Below, piece after piece: positions 15,090 through 24,883 of a stretch of 64,000 bases of DNA. A program made the position numbers and the translations under genes. The notes under the pieces were generated by a model, which saw nothing but the letters and a program-made list of their open reading frames with translations, did not search any database and was not told the origin of the DNA. The stretch spans positions 1,630,501 through 1,694,500 of the forward strand of contig NZ_CP013659.2 of the NCBI RefSeq assembly GCF_001465795.2, in the 5' to 3' direction. Position 1 is the first letter of the stretch. Each line of letters opens with the position of its first letter. Source of the stretch: Planococcus rifietoensis. GTDB lineage: Bacteria; Bacillota; Bacilli; Bacillales_A; Planococcaceae.

Positions 15090-16247
15090 TCACTCGCCAG
15101 ACGAATTCAAGAGCACATATCCCGCTTTTTCGACCAAGCGCTGCCCTTGACTGGAAGTGAACCATTCTGCCAGTTCCAAGGCTTCCGGGCTGCTATGCTG
15201 CGTGGTGACGATATAAAACTCCGAAGTTAGTGGATATTCATCATTTCGAATGGCGTTAACTGACGGCACAATGCCATCGATAGCCAAGTATCGAATCACT
15301 TTATTGCCGGCCATTTCCTCCCCGTAGAAACGGAATGTAAAACCGAGCGCATTTTTGTGATTTTTATATTCTGCCACCTGATCGATGATGCCGCCCATGC
15401 CTTCTTCTATGTTTTCACGGGGAGCCTCCATCACCGGCACCTCGCCCATGAACTGAAGCAGCGTTGTTTGGCTGCCGCTGTCTTCAGGGCGCTGGAAAGC
15501 CCTGATCTCTTCAGCATCTCCACCAACTGAAGACCAATCGGTGATTTCGCCGCTATAGATCATGCGAAGATCTTCAGAACTCAATGACTCGACCGGGTTG
15601 TCTGCATGGACGAAAAAGACGAACGCCTCTTTCCCGATCGGCGTCAGTGTAAGCTCGAGCCCCTTGGCATCTGCTGTTTTCAACTGCCCCTGTGATGGCG
15701 CAGCGGCAAAAATTGCATCCACCTCTCCTTCGAACAAATTGGAATAAGCAAAAGGCGTGGTATTGACCATCACTTCACTAGCTGATGGTTCATACCAATC
15801 TTCTGGATACATCATTTCTGCAGCGGCTGCATATATTGGGTAAAGCGCGGTCGCTCCGTCAAGCCTTGGCAAATCCCCTTCAAACTGGAGTTCGGGCTCC
15901 TCCTCCAACACATTCAACTTGGAGTCTTCTTGAAACGGTATATATGAATAGATGTCCACTTCAGCCGAAACGGCAGGGATGGAATCCAAATAAGCTTGGT
16001 AAAGCGGCCAAACGGCGAGCATGATGGCAAGAACAACGAACACTACCGCTGTCTGTTTCCACCTTTTTGCGTCGCCAATTCGCTTGGATAATAAAAAAAT
16101 AAAAAATAAAAAAAGCAGAACAAAGAAAAACAGCGGCAGCCACCCCCTTTCCCCCGAGAGTAATAACATGATGCCTCCAAAAAAGCCGACAATGCTTATA
16201 GCGATGAAAATAGCAAACGCTGGTATTAAACTCCATAGTTTCTTCAT
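15090..16247 (-). CDS. Membrane-anchored PstS-like substrate-binding protein
   Basis: A 385-residue protein with three N-terminal membrane helices at about residues 8-30, 36-54 and 66-86, and an extracellular PstS-type periplasmic-binding fold. The binding fold is seen from PRLDGATALYPIYAAAAEMM, LGFTFRFYGEEM and SEDLRMIYSGEITDW. PstS proteins are normally lipoproteins with one signal peptide. Here there is no lipobox, so the binding domain is tethered by a multi-span anchor. No pst permease genes are adjacent. It could be a phosphate or anion sensor instead of a transporter subunit. The ATG follows AGAGGTGG. Domain call good, role open. Confidence 0.75.
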   Translation of the reverse strand: MKKLWSLIPAFAIFIAISIVGFFGGIMLLLSGERGWLPLFFFVLLFLFFIFLLSKRIGDAKRWKQTAVVFVVLAIMLAVWPLYQAYLDSIPAVSAEVDIYSYIPFQEDSKLNVLEEEPELQFEGDLPRLDGATALYPIYAAAAEMMYPEDWYEPSASEVMVNTTPFAYSNLFEGEVDAIFAAAPSQGQLKTADAKGLELTLTPIGKEAFVFFVHADNPVESLSSEDLRMIYSGEITDWSSVGGDAEEIRAFQRPEDSGSQTTLLQFMGEVPVMEAPRENIEEGMGGIIDQVAEYKNHKNALGFTFRFYGEEMAGNKVIRYLAIDGIVPSVNAIRNDEYPLTSEFYIVTTQHSSPEALELAEWFTSSQGQRLVEKAGYVLLNSSGE

Positions 16248-16315
16248 AATCCCACCTCTTAAAATGATTATAACCGGACAGGGCTATAAAATGATCGAAC
16301 AAAAAACTTCCCACT

Positions 16316-16352
16316 AAAAAAAAGCCGCCAGAAGTTAACTTCTGACGGCTTC
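16316..16352 (-). terminator. Terminator after tkt
   Basis: On the minus strand AAGCCGTCAGAAG pairs with CTTCTGGCGGCTT (one G-T pair) and is followed by eight Ts. Confidence 0.88.
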
Positions 16353-16393
16353 AACTTATTTCAAGACTTTCTTTTCGTTCTCAAAAACGGAAT

Positions 16394-18394
16394 TTACCCG
16401 TTGATCAATTGCTTCACTTTGGATGCAACGTTTTCAGGCGTGAAACCGAATTCTTCCATGATTTTCTCACCAGGGGCACTTGCACCAAAGTGATCGATCG
16501 CGAGGATATCGCCTTCAAATCCAGTGTAGCGGTCCCAACCGAATGAGGAGCCCATTTCGATGGCGAGGCGTTTTGTGATGTTTTTCGGCAAGACGGATTC
16601 TTTGTACTCTTTATCCTGCTGTTCGAAACGATCCCATGATGGCATCGACACAACAGACACCGAGATGCCTTGTTCTTTTAATTGTTTCTGTGCTTCTACT
16701 GCTAGGCTGACTTCAGATCCAGTCGCTAGAAGCAAGGCTTGTGCGTCATCAGCTGGAGACACGACGTAAGCGCCTTTTTCGACGCCTTCTTCCGCTTTTT
16801 CACCTGTCGTTTCAAGGACTGGCAAGTTTTGGCGGGACAATACGAGCAAGGTCGGCTTGTCTTTAGACGTGAGCGCCAAGCGCCATGCCGCTTTTGTTTC
16901 GTTCGCATCGGCTGGGCGGATAATGCCCAAGTTTGGCATTGCGCGAAGTGATGCAAGCTGTTCGATTGGTTCATGTGTCGGGCCGTCTTCTCCAACCGCT
17001 ACGCTATCATGCGTGAACACGTAGGTAACTGGAAGCCCCATCAATGCGCCTAGGCGGATCGCTGGGCGGACGTAGTCACTGAACACGAAGAACGTACCAC
17101 CGAAGACATGCAAGCCGCCGTGAAGCGCCATGCCGTTAAGTGCAGCACCCATTGCGAATTCACGAACGCCGAACCAGATATTGCGGGCTTCTGGATGCTC
17201 AGCATCGAAGTCGCCGCCGTCTTTGATATTGGTTTTGTTCGAACCAGCAAGGTCAGCGCTGCCGCCGAAGAACGAAGGAACCGTCTTAGCGATGGCATTG
17301 ACCATATCACCGGATGATGCACGCGTCGCTTGTTTTTTGCCGACTTCGTATTGTGGGAACTGTGAGTCGAAATCAGCCGGCAAGTCACCGCGGATCGCTG
17401 CTTGCAGCTGGGAAGCAAGTTCAGGATGCTGCTCTTCGTACTGCTTGTACAATTCGTTCCAAGCTGTTTCCGCTTTAGCGCCTAGTGATTCTGTCGCTTC
17501 TTTGAAGGTTTCGTAAACTTCTTCCGGAACATGGAAATCTTGATCGAACGTCCATTTATAATATTCTTTCGTCAATTTCATTTCATCTTCGCCAAGTGGT
17601 GCACCGTGCGAATCCGCTTTACCGGATTTGTTCGGGGAACCATAGCCGATGACCGTCTTGACTTCCACCAATGTCGGTTTGTCCGTAGATTTTTTCGCTT
17701 CAGCGATTTTTTCAGACAAATCGTCCATATCGTTGCCGTTATCCACACGGAGATAGTTCCAGCCGTATGACTCGAAACGCTTCTGGATGTTCTCTGAGAA
17801 ACTCATCGACAAATCGCCGTCGAGTGAAATGTCGTTGCTGTCATACAAAACGACCAATTTATCCAGTTTCAAGTGCCCTGCAAGCGAAATCGCTTCTCCG
17901 GCAACCCCTTCCATCAAATCCCCGTCTCCGCAAAGAGCGAACGTGTGGTGGTCGATGATGTCGAGGCCATCTTTATTGTATGTAGCTGCCAAATGGCGTT
18001 CTGCCATTGCCATGCCGACTGCCATGCCGATCCCTTGGCCAAGCGGCCCAGTTGTCGCTTCGACACCGACTGTGTGCTTGTATTCAGGATGTCCTGGCGT
18101 CTTCGAATCCCATTGGCGGAAGTTTTTGATTTCCTCCATCGGCAATCCGTATCCGCTTAAATGAAGCAAGCTGTAAAGAAGCATGGAGCCGTGTCCTGCT
18201 GACAGGACGAAACGGTCGCGGTTGAACCAGTCTGGGTTGTTCGGGTTATGGTTCATATGTTTTGTCCAGAGTGTATACGCCATTGGAGCGGCGCCCATTG
18301 GAAGTCCCGGGTGTCCGGAATTGGCTTTTTCAATCGCATCGATGGAAAGTGTTCGAATGGTATTTACTGCAAGTTGATCTGCATGGTTTGACAT
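16394..18394 (-). CDS. tkt: Transketolase
   Basis: A 666-residue thiamine-diphosphate enzyme of the non-oxidative pentose phosphate pathway, moving two-carbon ketol units between sugar phosphates. The ThDP motif runs from G156-D157-G158 (CGDGDLMEG) to N187 (YDSNDIS). The substrate histidines are in SGHPG and AGHGS. The pyrimidine-domain glutamate region is [15 protein letters not shown]. Length is typical. The start [11 protein letters not shown] follows AGAGAGGATG. It is flanked by ynzC upstream and the PstS-like gene downstream, as part of the Bacillus tkt neighbourhood. Confidence 0.97.
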   Translation of the reverse strand: MSNHADQLAVNTIRTLSIDAIEKANSGHPGLPMGAAPMAYTLWTKHMNHNPNNPDWFNRDRFVLSAGHGSMLLYSLLHLSGYGLPMEEIKNFRQWDSKTPGHPEYKHTVGVEATTGPLGQGIGMAVGMAMAERHLAATYNKDGLDIIDHHTFALCGDGDLMEGVAGEAISLAGHLKLDKLVVLYDSNDISLDGDLSMSFSENIQKRFESYGWNYLRVDNGNDMDDLSEKIAEAKKSTDKPTLVEVKTVIGYGSPNKSGKADSHGAPLGEDEMKLTKEYYKWTFDQDFHVPEEVYETFKEATESLGAKAETAWNELYKQYEEQHPELASQLQAAIRGDLPADFDSQFPQYEVGKKQATRASSGDMVNAIAKTVPSFFGGSADLAGSNKTNIKDGGDFDAEHPEARNIWFGVREFAMGAALNGMALHGGLHVFGGTFFVFSDYVRPAIRLGALMGLPVTYVFTHDSVAVGEDGPTHEPIEQLASLRAMPNLGIIRPADANETKAAWRLALTSKDKPTLLVLSRQNLPVLETTGEKAEEGVEKGAYVVSPADDAQALLLATGSEVSLAVEAQKQLKEQGISVSVVSMPSWDRFEQQDKEYKESVLPKNITKRLAIEMGSSFGWDRYTGFEGDILAIDHFGASAPGEKIMEEFGFTPENVASKVKQLING

Positions 18395-18461
18395 AGTGAC
18401 ATCCTCTCTGAAACTAAATTTAATCCTATTCTAGTTTAGTCAACTCTAGGGAAGAATACAA

Positions 18462-18500
18462 CGAAAAAGAGAATAAGTATTAATTCAAATACTTATTCTC
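18462..18500 (-). terminator. Terminator overlapping the 3' end of ynzC
   Basis: A perfect 13-bp stem, GAGAATAAGTATT / AATACTTATTCTC, is followed by TTTTTC on the minus strand. The stem includes the ynzC stop codon. Confidence 0.88.
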
Positions 18501-18713
18501 CCGTTTATTTTTAATTTTGTCTGGCGTTACGTCTTTTCCTTCCGGATCGATGACGGTGACATTTTCAATCGTTCCACGCATCGACTTGCGGAAACTTTGC
18601 AAGTATTCCTGGCGCAGCGCCGATTGTTCTTTTGCTTCTTCTTGCGACAGCCCGTCGCGCTTGGACTTTTTGGACAGTTCATTGATGCGTCCGATCTTAT
18701 CTGGAGATAGCAT
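18480..18713 (-). CDS. ynzC: DUF896 family protein YnzC
   Basis: A 77-residue DUF896 (UPF0291) protein: two-helix hairpin KIGRINELSKKSKRDGLS plus EEAKEQSALRQEYLQSFRKS, then the conserved VTVIDPEGKDVTPDKIK tail. Such proteins are small and helical, and in Bacillus the locus near lexA/yneA is SOS-associated. It follows a GGGGG ribosome site and lies about 60 bp downstream of yneB on the same strand, so it is probably the last gene of the yneA-yneB-ynzC transcript. Molecular role unknown. Confidence 0.9.
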   Translation of the reverse strand: MLSPDKIGRINELSKKSKRDGLSQEEAKEQSALRQEYLQSFRKSMRGTIENVTVIDPEGKDVTPDKIKNKRENKYLN

Positions 18714-18771
18714 GTAAAGTCCCCCTTTCTACTGCTCCATGGTACAAAAAAAGGCGGGACAGTGCAAGATT

Positions 18772-19739
<968 letters not shown>

Positions 19740-19768
19740 TCAAGCCGCCCCCTTTAGGATATTTGTTC

Positions 19769-19862
19769 GGAATGTATGTTCTCATAGTAAAGCGAACAGA
19801 CGTTTCTTGTCAAGATTAAATTCGAACCTATGTTTGCATTTCAATGCCCGAGTTGCTATACT
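19769..19862. promoter_or_regulatory. Divergent yneA/lexA SOS control region with three LexA boxes
   Basis: lexA promoter: TTGCAT (19834-19839), 17 bp, TATACT (19857-19862). yneA promoter on the minus strand: TTGACA (19813-19808), 18 bp, TACTAT (19789-19784). LexA-type boxes (CGAACNNNNGTTCG): CGAACCTATGTTTG at 19823-19836, overlapping the lexA -35; CGAACAGACGTTTC at 19793-19806, filling the yneA spacer; GGAATGTATGTTCT at 19769-19782, just after the yneA -10. Each deviates at one to three conserved positions. Confidence 0.9.
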
Positions 19863-19906
19863 ATAGATAGTTAATCTTGAATAAATCCTATAAAGAGGTG
19901 AAACTG

Positions 19907-20527
19907 GTGAAAAAAGTATCTAAGCGTCAGGAAGACATCCTGAATTTCATAAAAGATGAAGTCCGTGCAAAAGGCTATCCACCCTCCGTCCGGGAGATTG
20001 GCGAAGCGGTCGGCCTTGCATCCAGTTCGACAGTCCACGGCCATCTAGCGAGACTCGAAAGCAAAGGGCTGATCCGCCGCGACCCAACCAAACCAAGAGC
20101 CATCGAAATCATCGGCTCAGAAGAAGCGCTCATCGATAAGAGCCCTGTCCTCCATGTGCCACTCATCGGTAAAGTCACAGCGGGGATGCCGATCACCGCC
20201 ATCGAAAACGTCGAAGAATACTTCCCGCTGCCTCAAACTTACGGCACGGAAGAAGACCATATCTTCATGTTGGAAATCATGGGTGAAAGTATGATCGAAG
20301 CCGGCATCCTGAATGGCGATTATGTCGTCGTCAAGCAACAGCAGACTGCGGATAATGGGGACATCGTTGTCGCCATGACCGAGGAAAATGAAGCAACCGT
20401 TAAACGCTTTTTCCGTGAGGACAATTACTTCCGCTTGCAGCCCGAAAATTCGTCAATGGATCCGATTATTGTCGACCAGGTGAGCATTCTCGGAAAAGTC
20501 GTCGGCGTCTACCGCCAAATCCATTAA
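19907..20527 (+). CDS. lexA: SOS repressor LexA
   Basis: A 206-residue LexA. The N-terminal winged helix carries [27 protein letters not shown] (about residues 24-50). The autocleavage bond is A92-G93, with catalytic S128 (GESM) and K166 (ATVKRF). RecA filaments trigger cleavage and release the SOS regulon. I use the GTG start at 19907, giving MKKVSKRQ, with GAGGTG 6 nt upstream; the longer in-frame opening lies before the SD. It is divergent from yneA. A perfect 27-bp terminator follows. Confidence 0.97.
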   Translation: MKKVSKRQEDILNFIKDEVRAKGYPPSVREIGEAVGLASSSTVHGHLARLESKGLIRRDPTKPRAIEIIGSEEALIDKSPVLHVPLIGKVTAGMPITAIENVEEYFPLPQTYGTEEDHIFMLEIMGESMIEAGILNGDYVVVKQQQTADNGDIVVAMTEENEATVKRFFREDNYFRLQPENSSMDPIIVDQVSILGKVVGVYRQIH

Positions 20528-20542
20528 ACATATAGCCTTAAT

Positions 20543-20604
20543 ACACAAAACGATAGAAAAAAGGAGGAAAGCAAAAGTTCCTCCTTTTTTCTATCGTTTT
20601 GTGT
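20543..20604. terminator. Perfect 27-bp hairpin after lexA
   Basis: The left arm 20543-20569 (begins ACACAAAACGATAGAAAAAA) pairs perfectly with 20578-20604, loop AGCAAAAG. The top of the stem is GGAGGAA/TTCCTCC with adjoining A/T runs. It is unusually long for a simple terminator. Confidence 0.85.
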
Positions 20605-20640
20605 CTACCTATAATTATCTTATGTAATCTTGATGATAGA

Positions 20641-20680
20641 AAGACAGCCGGAGATGCTTATCTCCGGCTGTCTTATTTTT
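20641..20680. terminator. Second terminator, convergent side
   Basis: The stem AAGACAGCCGGAGA / TCTCCGGCTGTCTT has a short loop and is followed on the plus strand by ATTTTTTTAG. It lies immediately after the stop of the minus-strand gene at 20681 and can serve both directions. Confidence 0.8.
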
Positions 20681-20884
20681 TTAGTTTGCTTGCGTTTCTG
20701 TTACGACGATGTATTTTACCAAGTTGATGGTGATGCGGTAAATCTTGCCATTCGCTTCGTCCGTCAATTCATAAGTGCCGTTCGATGGCACTTGGCTGAT
20801 GGCCGATTCCTTGTCGATCGCTTTTACTGTATGCACGATGGTATTCCCTTGATCAAAGAAGAATTCTACTTGAAACGTTTTCAC
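20681..20884 (-). CDS. Uncharacterised 67-residue protein, GTG start
   Basis: A small beta-rich protein (KTFQVEFFFDQGNTIVHTV ... YRITINLVKYIVVTE) with no membrane segment. I choose the GTG at 20884 because GGGAGGA lies about 6 nt upstream; an in-frame ATG 18 nt earlier precedes that SD. The alternating hydrophobic pattern suggests a small beta-sheet or ferredoxin-like fold. It has its own terminator. I do not recognise the family. Confidence 0.6.
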   Translation of the reverse strand: MKTFQVEFFFDQGNTIVHTVKAIDKESAISQVPSNGTYELTDEANGKIYRITINLVKYIVVTETQAN

Positions 20885-20944
20885 CGAGATTCCTCCCTTC
20901 AAAATGAATGGAAATGCATATATTAGTGTAGCATAAACTGTTGT

Positions 20945-21475
20945 TTAGTTTCGGTTTTGCCATTCCTTGAAAATCATCACTTTCAGAGCCAGCATTTCTT
21001 CCTCATTTAAATCGTCGTCGAGTTCATCCATGACCTGTTCAGCTGTCATCGTGTCGTTTTCAACTGCATTTTTCATTTTCAGCAAGTTGCGGAAGCCGAC
21101 TTTTTCCATCATGACACTTGCCGCATCTTCCTTAGTATCAAAAGCCAATTCCTGCTCTTCCGGCACTTGCGGTGGTTCAATTTCGATAGAATCGCTTTCA
21201 TTAATTGCTTCTTCTTCCAACTGGCCCTCCATCCCGCTTTCTTGAGATTCTTGCGGAATCTCTTGCTGGGACTGCCATTCTTCCATATAGCGGCTGACTT
21301 CCGGATCCGCTTCGATTTGCTGGACCATTTCCTCCATCTTGCCGCTTTGCTCGAGTTCTTCAAATGCTTTTTGCGCTACTGCCTCCGAAGATAGATTCGG
21401 TCCCACTGCATACAAAGCGATTCCCGCGAACGAAAAGGCAATGAGAAAGACGATGATGACATTCATAAACCGCAT
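20945..21475 (-). CDS. Uncharacterised membrane-anchored acidic protein
   Basis: A 176-residue protein starting MRFMNVIIVFLIAFSFAGIA, a single N-terminal membrane segment or uncleaved signal. The remainder is very acidic and Gln/Glu-rich (EELEQSGKMEEMVQQIEADPE, ESQESGMEGQLEEEAINESD). A C-terminal part with helical DTMTAEQVMDELDDDLNEEE and EMLALKVMIFKEW looks like a small structured domain. The ATG has GGAGGGATAAA upstream; further-upstream readings are not supported. It is downstream of glnA but separated by a terminator. Family not recognised. Confidence 0.7.
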   Translation of the reverse strand: MRFMNVIIVFLIAFSFAGIALYAVGPNLSSEAVAQKAFEELEQSGKMEEMVQQIEADPEVSRYMEEWQSQQEIPQESQESGMEGQLEEEAINESDSIEIEPPQVPEEQELAFDTKEDAASVMMEKVGFRNLLKMKNAVENDTMTAEQVMDELDDDLNEEEMLALKVMIFKEWQNRN

Positions 21476-21630
21476 TTTATCCCTCCAGATATTAAAAGTT
21501 CTTTCATATAAGTAAAATCTTACCACGTTTTCATCTGTCAGCGTATGTGTGAAAGGACACAAACTTTAGACAGTTTTCCTAGCGTTCGCTTTACGCCGCT
21601 TACCGTATGGCCTAAGTCATTTTCCATCAT

Positions 21631-21663
21631 AAAAAAACCGGAGCGCTGGGCTCCGGTTTTTTC
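21631..21663. terminator. Terminator after glnA
   Basis: The arms AAAAACCGGAGC / GCTCCGGTTTTT, with a 5-nt loop and runs of A and T at both edges, can stop transcription in either direction. It lies just after the glnA stop. Confidence 0.9.
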
Positions 21664-21667
21664 GCTA

Positions 21668-23002
21668 TTAATACATTTTCAAGTATTGCTCGCGCTCCCA
21701 TGGGTGCACGCTTGTTCTGAACATATCCCATTCGATTTCCTTCGCTTCCACGAAGTTATTCAAAATGTGTGAACCGAGCGCTTTTGTCATGACTTCATCA
21801 TTTTGCAACTCGTCAAGTGCTGCATACAATGTGCCTGGCAGATCTTCAATGCCGACTTCTTTGCGTTCTTTGCGGTTCATTGCATAGATATTGCGGTCAA
21901 CAGCTTTTGGCGGAGTCAAATCACGCTTGATGCCGTCAAGTCCTGCGCCTAGCAATACAGCCATAGCCAAGTAAGGGTTAGCAGCAGGGTCAACTGAACG
22001 CACTTCTACGCGTGTAGACAAGCCGCGTGAAGCAGGGATGCGGATCAGCGGGCTGCGGTTTTTACCTGACCAAGCGATGTAGCAAGGTGCTTCATAACCT
22101 GGTACAAGGCGTTTGTACGAGTTGACTGTCGGGTTTGTGACAGCTGTGAATGCTTTCGCGTGCTCGATGATGCCTGCCATGAACTGGTAAGCCGTTTTGC
22201 TCAGCTTCAAATCGCCATCTTCATCTAGGAAAGCATTTTCGTTGCCTTTGAACAAGGAAACGTTCATGTGCATGCCTGATCCGTTGACGCCGAACAATGG
22301 TTTCGGCATGAATGTTGCGTGAAGGCCGTGTTTACGGGCAATCGTCTTAACAACCAATTTAAACGTTTGGATATCATCGCAAGCTTTGATGGCATCCGCA
22401 TATTTAAAGTCAATTTCATGCTGTCCTGGAGCTACTTCGTGGTGGGATGCTTCGATTTCAAAGCCCATTTCTTCCAGTTCAAGCACGATGTCGCGTCGGC
22501 AGTTTTCGCCAAGGTCCATCGGCGCCAAGTCAAAATAGCCGCCGTGGTCATTCAACTCAAGAGACGGTTCGCCTCTTTCATCAAGTTTGAACAGGAAGAA
22601 TTCCGGCTCTGGCCCTAGGTTGAAATGAGTGAATCCAAGTTCTTCCATCTCTTTCAAGACACGCTTCAAGTTTGTGCGTGGATCGCCAGCAAATGGCGTT
22701 CCGTCTGCATTGTAAATGTCGCAGATTAGACGTGCAACTTTTCCTTTTCCTGTAATCCATGGGAATACAACCCATGTATCAAGATCTGGGAACAAATACA
22801 TATCGGATTCTTCGATGCGGACAAAGCCGTCGATTGAAGATCCATCAAACATCATTTTGTTATCGAGTGCTTTTTCAAGCTGTGATGTTGGGATTTCTAC
22901 GTTTTTGATAACGCCGAGAATGTCGGTGAATTGCAGGCGGATAAAATTGACGTCTTCTTCTTTTACCAAACGAATAATGTCTTCTTTTGAATACTTGCTC
23001 AT
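21668..23002 (-). CDS. glnA: Glutamine synthetase, type I (GSI-alpha)
   Basis: A 444-residue glutamine synthetase that makes glutamine from glutamate, ammonia and ATP. Visible motifs are [22 protein letters not shown] near residues 50-73, the GPEPEFFLF metal motif, [10 protein letters not shown] and [10 protein letters not shown]. Length and the N-terminal regulatory arginine region fit the Bacillus-type, non-adenylylated GSI-alpha, which is feedback-inhibited by glutamine and then acts as co-regulator of GlnR. It lies 38 bp after glnR and shares the GlnR-controlled promoter. AGGAGAG precedes the ATG. Confidence 0.97.
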   Translation of the reverse strand: MSKYSKEDIIRLVKEEDVNFIRLQFTDILGVIKNVEIPTSQLEKALDNKMMFDGSSIDGFVRIEESDMYLFPDLDTWVVFPWITGKGKVARLICDIYNADGTPFAGDPRTNLKRVLKEMEELGFTHFNLGPEPEFFLFKLDERGEPSLELNDHGGYFDLAPMDLGENCRRDIVLELEEMGFEIEASHHEVAPGQHEIDFKYADAIKACDDIQTFKLVVKTIARKHGLHATFMPKPLFGVNGSGMHMNVSLFKGNENAFLDEDGDLKLSKTAYQFMAGIIEHAKAFTAVTNPTVNSYKRLVPGYEAPCYIAWSGKNRSPLIRIPASRGLSTRVEVRSVDPAANPYLAMAVLLGAGLDGIKRDLTPPKAVDRNIYAMNRKERKEVGIEDLPGTLYAALDELQNDEVMTKALGSHILNNFVEAKEIEWDMFRTSVHPWEREQYLKMY

Positions 23003-23040
23003 GTACTGTTCACTCTCCTAGGTTATATTATGTAGCCCGC

Positions 23041-23427
23041 TTATTTAAAGAAACGGGATAAATCACCGTGTCGTTGGGACGCCTGGCTAAACGGCCGTGC
23101 CTGATGCTTCATCTCCTCGCGCAGCAAGCTGCGGAGTTCTGCATCGCTCAATGTCTTCGGCTCGGCTTGATCGTTAAGCGGCATCTCTTTTGTTTCGTAC
23201 AGTTTTCTGATGCCCGCAACATTGAGTCCCTGCTCCAGATAATCCTTGATCTCGAGCAGCGCATCGACATCATTCAATGAAAACATGCGCTTATTGCCTT
23301 CTGTCCTGGCCGGACTGATCAGCTTTTGCTCTTCGTAATAGCGTATTTGCCGTGCTGTCAAATCCGTCAGTTGCATTACGATGCTGATCGGGAGAATGGG
23401 CATGGTGCGGCGAACCCGATTTGTCAT
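23041..23427 (-). CDS. glnR: MerR-family nitrogen repressor GlnR
   Basis: A 128-residue GlnR. The MerR winged helix is at about residues 11-80 (ISIVMQLTDLTARQIRYYEE, RTEGNKRMFSLNDV), followed by a dimerisation helix. The C-terminal tail (RHGDLSRFFK) ends like Bacillus GlnR, where the tail senses feedback-inhibited glutamine synthetase. I start at MTNRVRRTMP with GGGTG 6 nt upstream; an ATG 18 nt earlier lacks an SD. Two GlnR boxes in its promoter indicate autoregulation of glnRA. Confidence 0.95.
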   Translation of the reverse strand: MTNRVRRTMPILPISIVMQLTDLTARQIRYYEEQKLISPARTEGNKRMFSLNDVDALLEIKDYLEQGLNVAGIRKLYETKEMPLNDQAEPKTLSDAELRSLLREEMKHQARPFSQASQRHGDLSRFFK

Positions 23428-23461
23428 AAGTTTCACCCATTTCACTAATTACTACATTTTC

Positions 23462-23512
23462 AGTTTATTACATGTCAGGTTATTTGTCAAACGGATGTTA
23501 GATTTTCTGACA
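23462..23512 (-). promoter_or_regulatory. glnRA promoter with two GlnR/TnrA boxes
   Basis: On the minus strand TTGACA (23490-23485), 17 bp and TAAACT (23467-23462). Two sites fit TGTNAN7TNACA: TGTTA-GATTTTC-TGACA at 23496-23512 is perfect, and TGTCA-GGTTATT-TGTCA at 23473-23489 has one mismatch and covers the -35 and spacer. Their starts are 23 bp apart, the tandem layout known for glnRA. Confidence 0.93.
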
Positions 23513-23541
23513 TGATTTTTTCAGAGTGTTTTGAAAAGCAA

Positions 23542-24774
23542 TTATAGCAATTGTTCTTTCTCCAGGACATGCAATGCATGGACAACCGCGAGCTTCACAT
23601 GTTCATAAGTCAATCCGCCTTGGACGAATGCGGTAAATGGCGCCCGAATCGGCCCATCAGCCGTCAATTCGATGCTCGCGCCTTGAACAAAGGTACCGGC
23701 CGCCATGATGACATCATCTTCGTAGCCCGGCATATAAGCAGGCTCGGGCAGAAATTGCGCATTGACCGGGGAATTCGCTTGGATCGCACGGCAAAACGCT
23801 ACCATCTGTTCAGCCGTCTGGAAAGATACCGATTGAATCAGGTCTGTCCGTGCTGCACTGTAATGAGGGCTGGTCTTCATGCCGGCCGTCTCCAATAAGG
23901 CTGCGGTGAAAACCGCCCCTTTCAAGGCTTGGGACACGATATGCGGAGCCATGAAAAACCCTTGATACATGTCAGCGAGCGCATTGAGAGAAGCTCCAGC
24001 CTCCCCTCCTATACCCGGAGAGGTCATCCGGTAAGCGCATTTTTCAACAAAAACACGTTTGCCAGCGATGTACCCTCCGATTTTGGCAAGGCCTCCTCCC
24101 GGATTCTTAATTAAAGAGCCGGCTATTAAATCTGCACCTGCTTCAATCGGCTCCTCGGTTTCTACGAACTCGCCGTAGCAATTGTCGACGAATATAACAG
24201 CGTCCGGCTTGAGGTCCCGGATTTTTTCGACCATGCCCTTGATTTCGCTGATAGTGAAAGATGGCCGGTTATCATAGCCTCTCGAACGCTGAATCGCGAT
24301 CATTTTGGTGTTGTGTGCGATGGCTTGCTTAACAGCTGGCCAATCCACTTTATACTGTTCGTCCAGGTCCACGTGCCGGTAGGAGATATCAAAATCCTTG
24401 AGGGAACCTGTATCTTCCGCTCCGCCCGAGACGATCGAAGCGAGCGTGTCATAGGGCTGCCCTGTGATGTATAGGAGTTCATCCCCTGGCCGCAAGATGC
24501 CGAACAGCGAGATGGTAATAGCGTGCGTGCCGGAGATGATCTGCGGGCGGACAAGCGCCGCTTCTGCCTTGAACACGTCAGCATAGACACGCTCCAATGT
24601 ATCTCTGCCTTCGTCATCATAACCGTAGCCAGTAGATGGGTGGAAGTGATGGTCGCTCACTTTCTGCCGGTGAAAGGCTTCAAGCACTTTCTGCTGATTT
24701 TGCAAGGCGATATCATCTGCAGCTTGTAATTGCGGTCGAATCATATCTTCTGTCTTTTTGATTAGGTTATACAT
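23542..24774 (-). CDS. ynbB: YnbB, PLP-dependent methionine gamma-lyase-like protein
   Basis: A 410-residue PLP fold-type I protein of the family once annotated as aluminium resistance or Met-gamma-lyase. Features include HPSTGYGYDDEGRDTLE near the N-terminus, RPQIISGTHAI, and the PLP-lysine region DLIAGSLIKNPGGGLAK. The C-terminal GTFVQGASIELTADGPIR is also present. Start chosen at MYNLIKK because GGAG lies 7 nt before it; an ATG 12 nt upstream is an alternative. It is upstream of glnR, as in Bacillus. The true substrate is not established. Confidence 0.88.
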   Translation of the reverse strand: MYNLIKKTEDMIRPQLQAADDIALQNQQKVLEAFHRQKVSDHHFHPSTGYGYDDEGRDTLERVYADVFKAEAALVRPQIISGTHAITISLFGILRPGDELLYITGQPYDTLASIVSGGAEDTGSLKDFDISYRHVDLDEQYKVDWPAVKQAIAHNTKMIAIQRSRGYDNRPSFTISEIKGMVEKIRDLKPDAVIFVDNCYGEFVETEEPIEAGADLIAGSLIKNPGGGLAKIGGYIAGKRVFVEKCAYRMTSPGIGGEAGASLNALADMYQGFFMAPHIVSQALKGAVFTAALLETAGMKTSPHYSAARTDLIQSVSFQTAEQMVAFCRAIQANSPVNAQFLPEPAYMPGYEDDVIMAAGTFVQGASIELTADGPIRAPFTAFVQGGLTYEHVKLAVVHALHVLEKEQLL

Positions 24775-24819
24775 AGGAATCTCCATTTCTCTTCGGTGGT
24801 TGATTGCTCATTAGGCTAT

Positions 24820-24847
24820 TTGAAAATGACTCCAATTCTGCTACAAT
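24820..24847 (+). promoter_or_regulatory. Sigma-A promoter of the TRIC-like channel gene
   Basis: TTGAAA (24820-24825), 16 bp and TACAAT (24842-24847), 36 bp before the start codon. Confidence 0.75.
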
Positions 24848-24883
24848 TCATAGAGTTGTTTAAGTTAAGGAGGGCGTCGAATA

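Noticed and set aside
15021..15230. 69-codon plus-strand frame (MNGIKIAEKQ...) overlapping the PstS-like gene end
   Set aside because: No convincing SD, and two thirds of it is antisense to a well-supported coding region.
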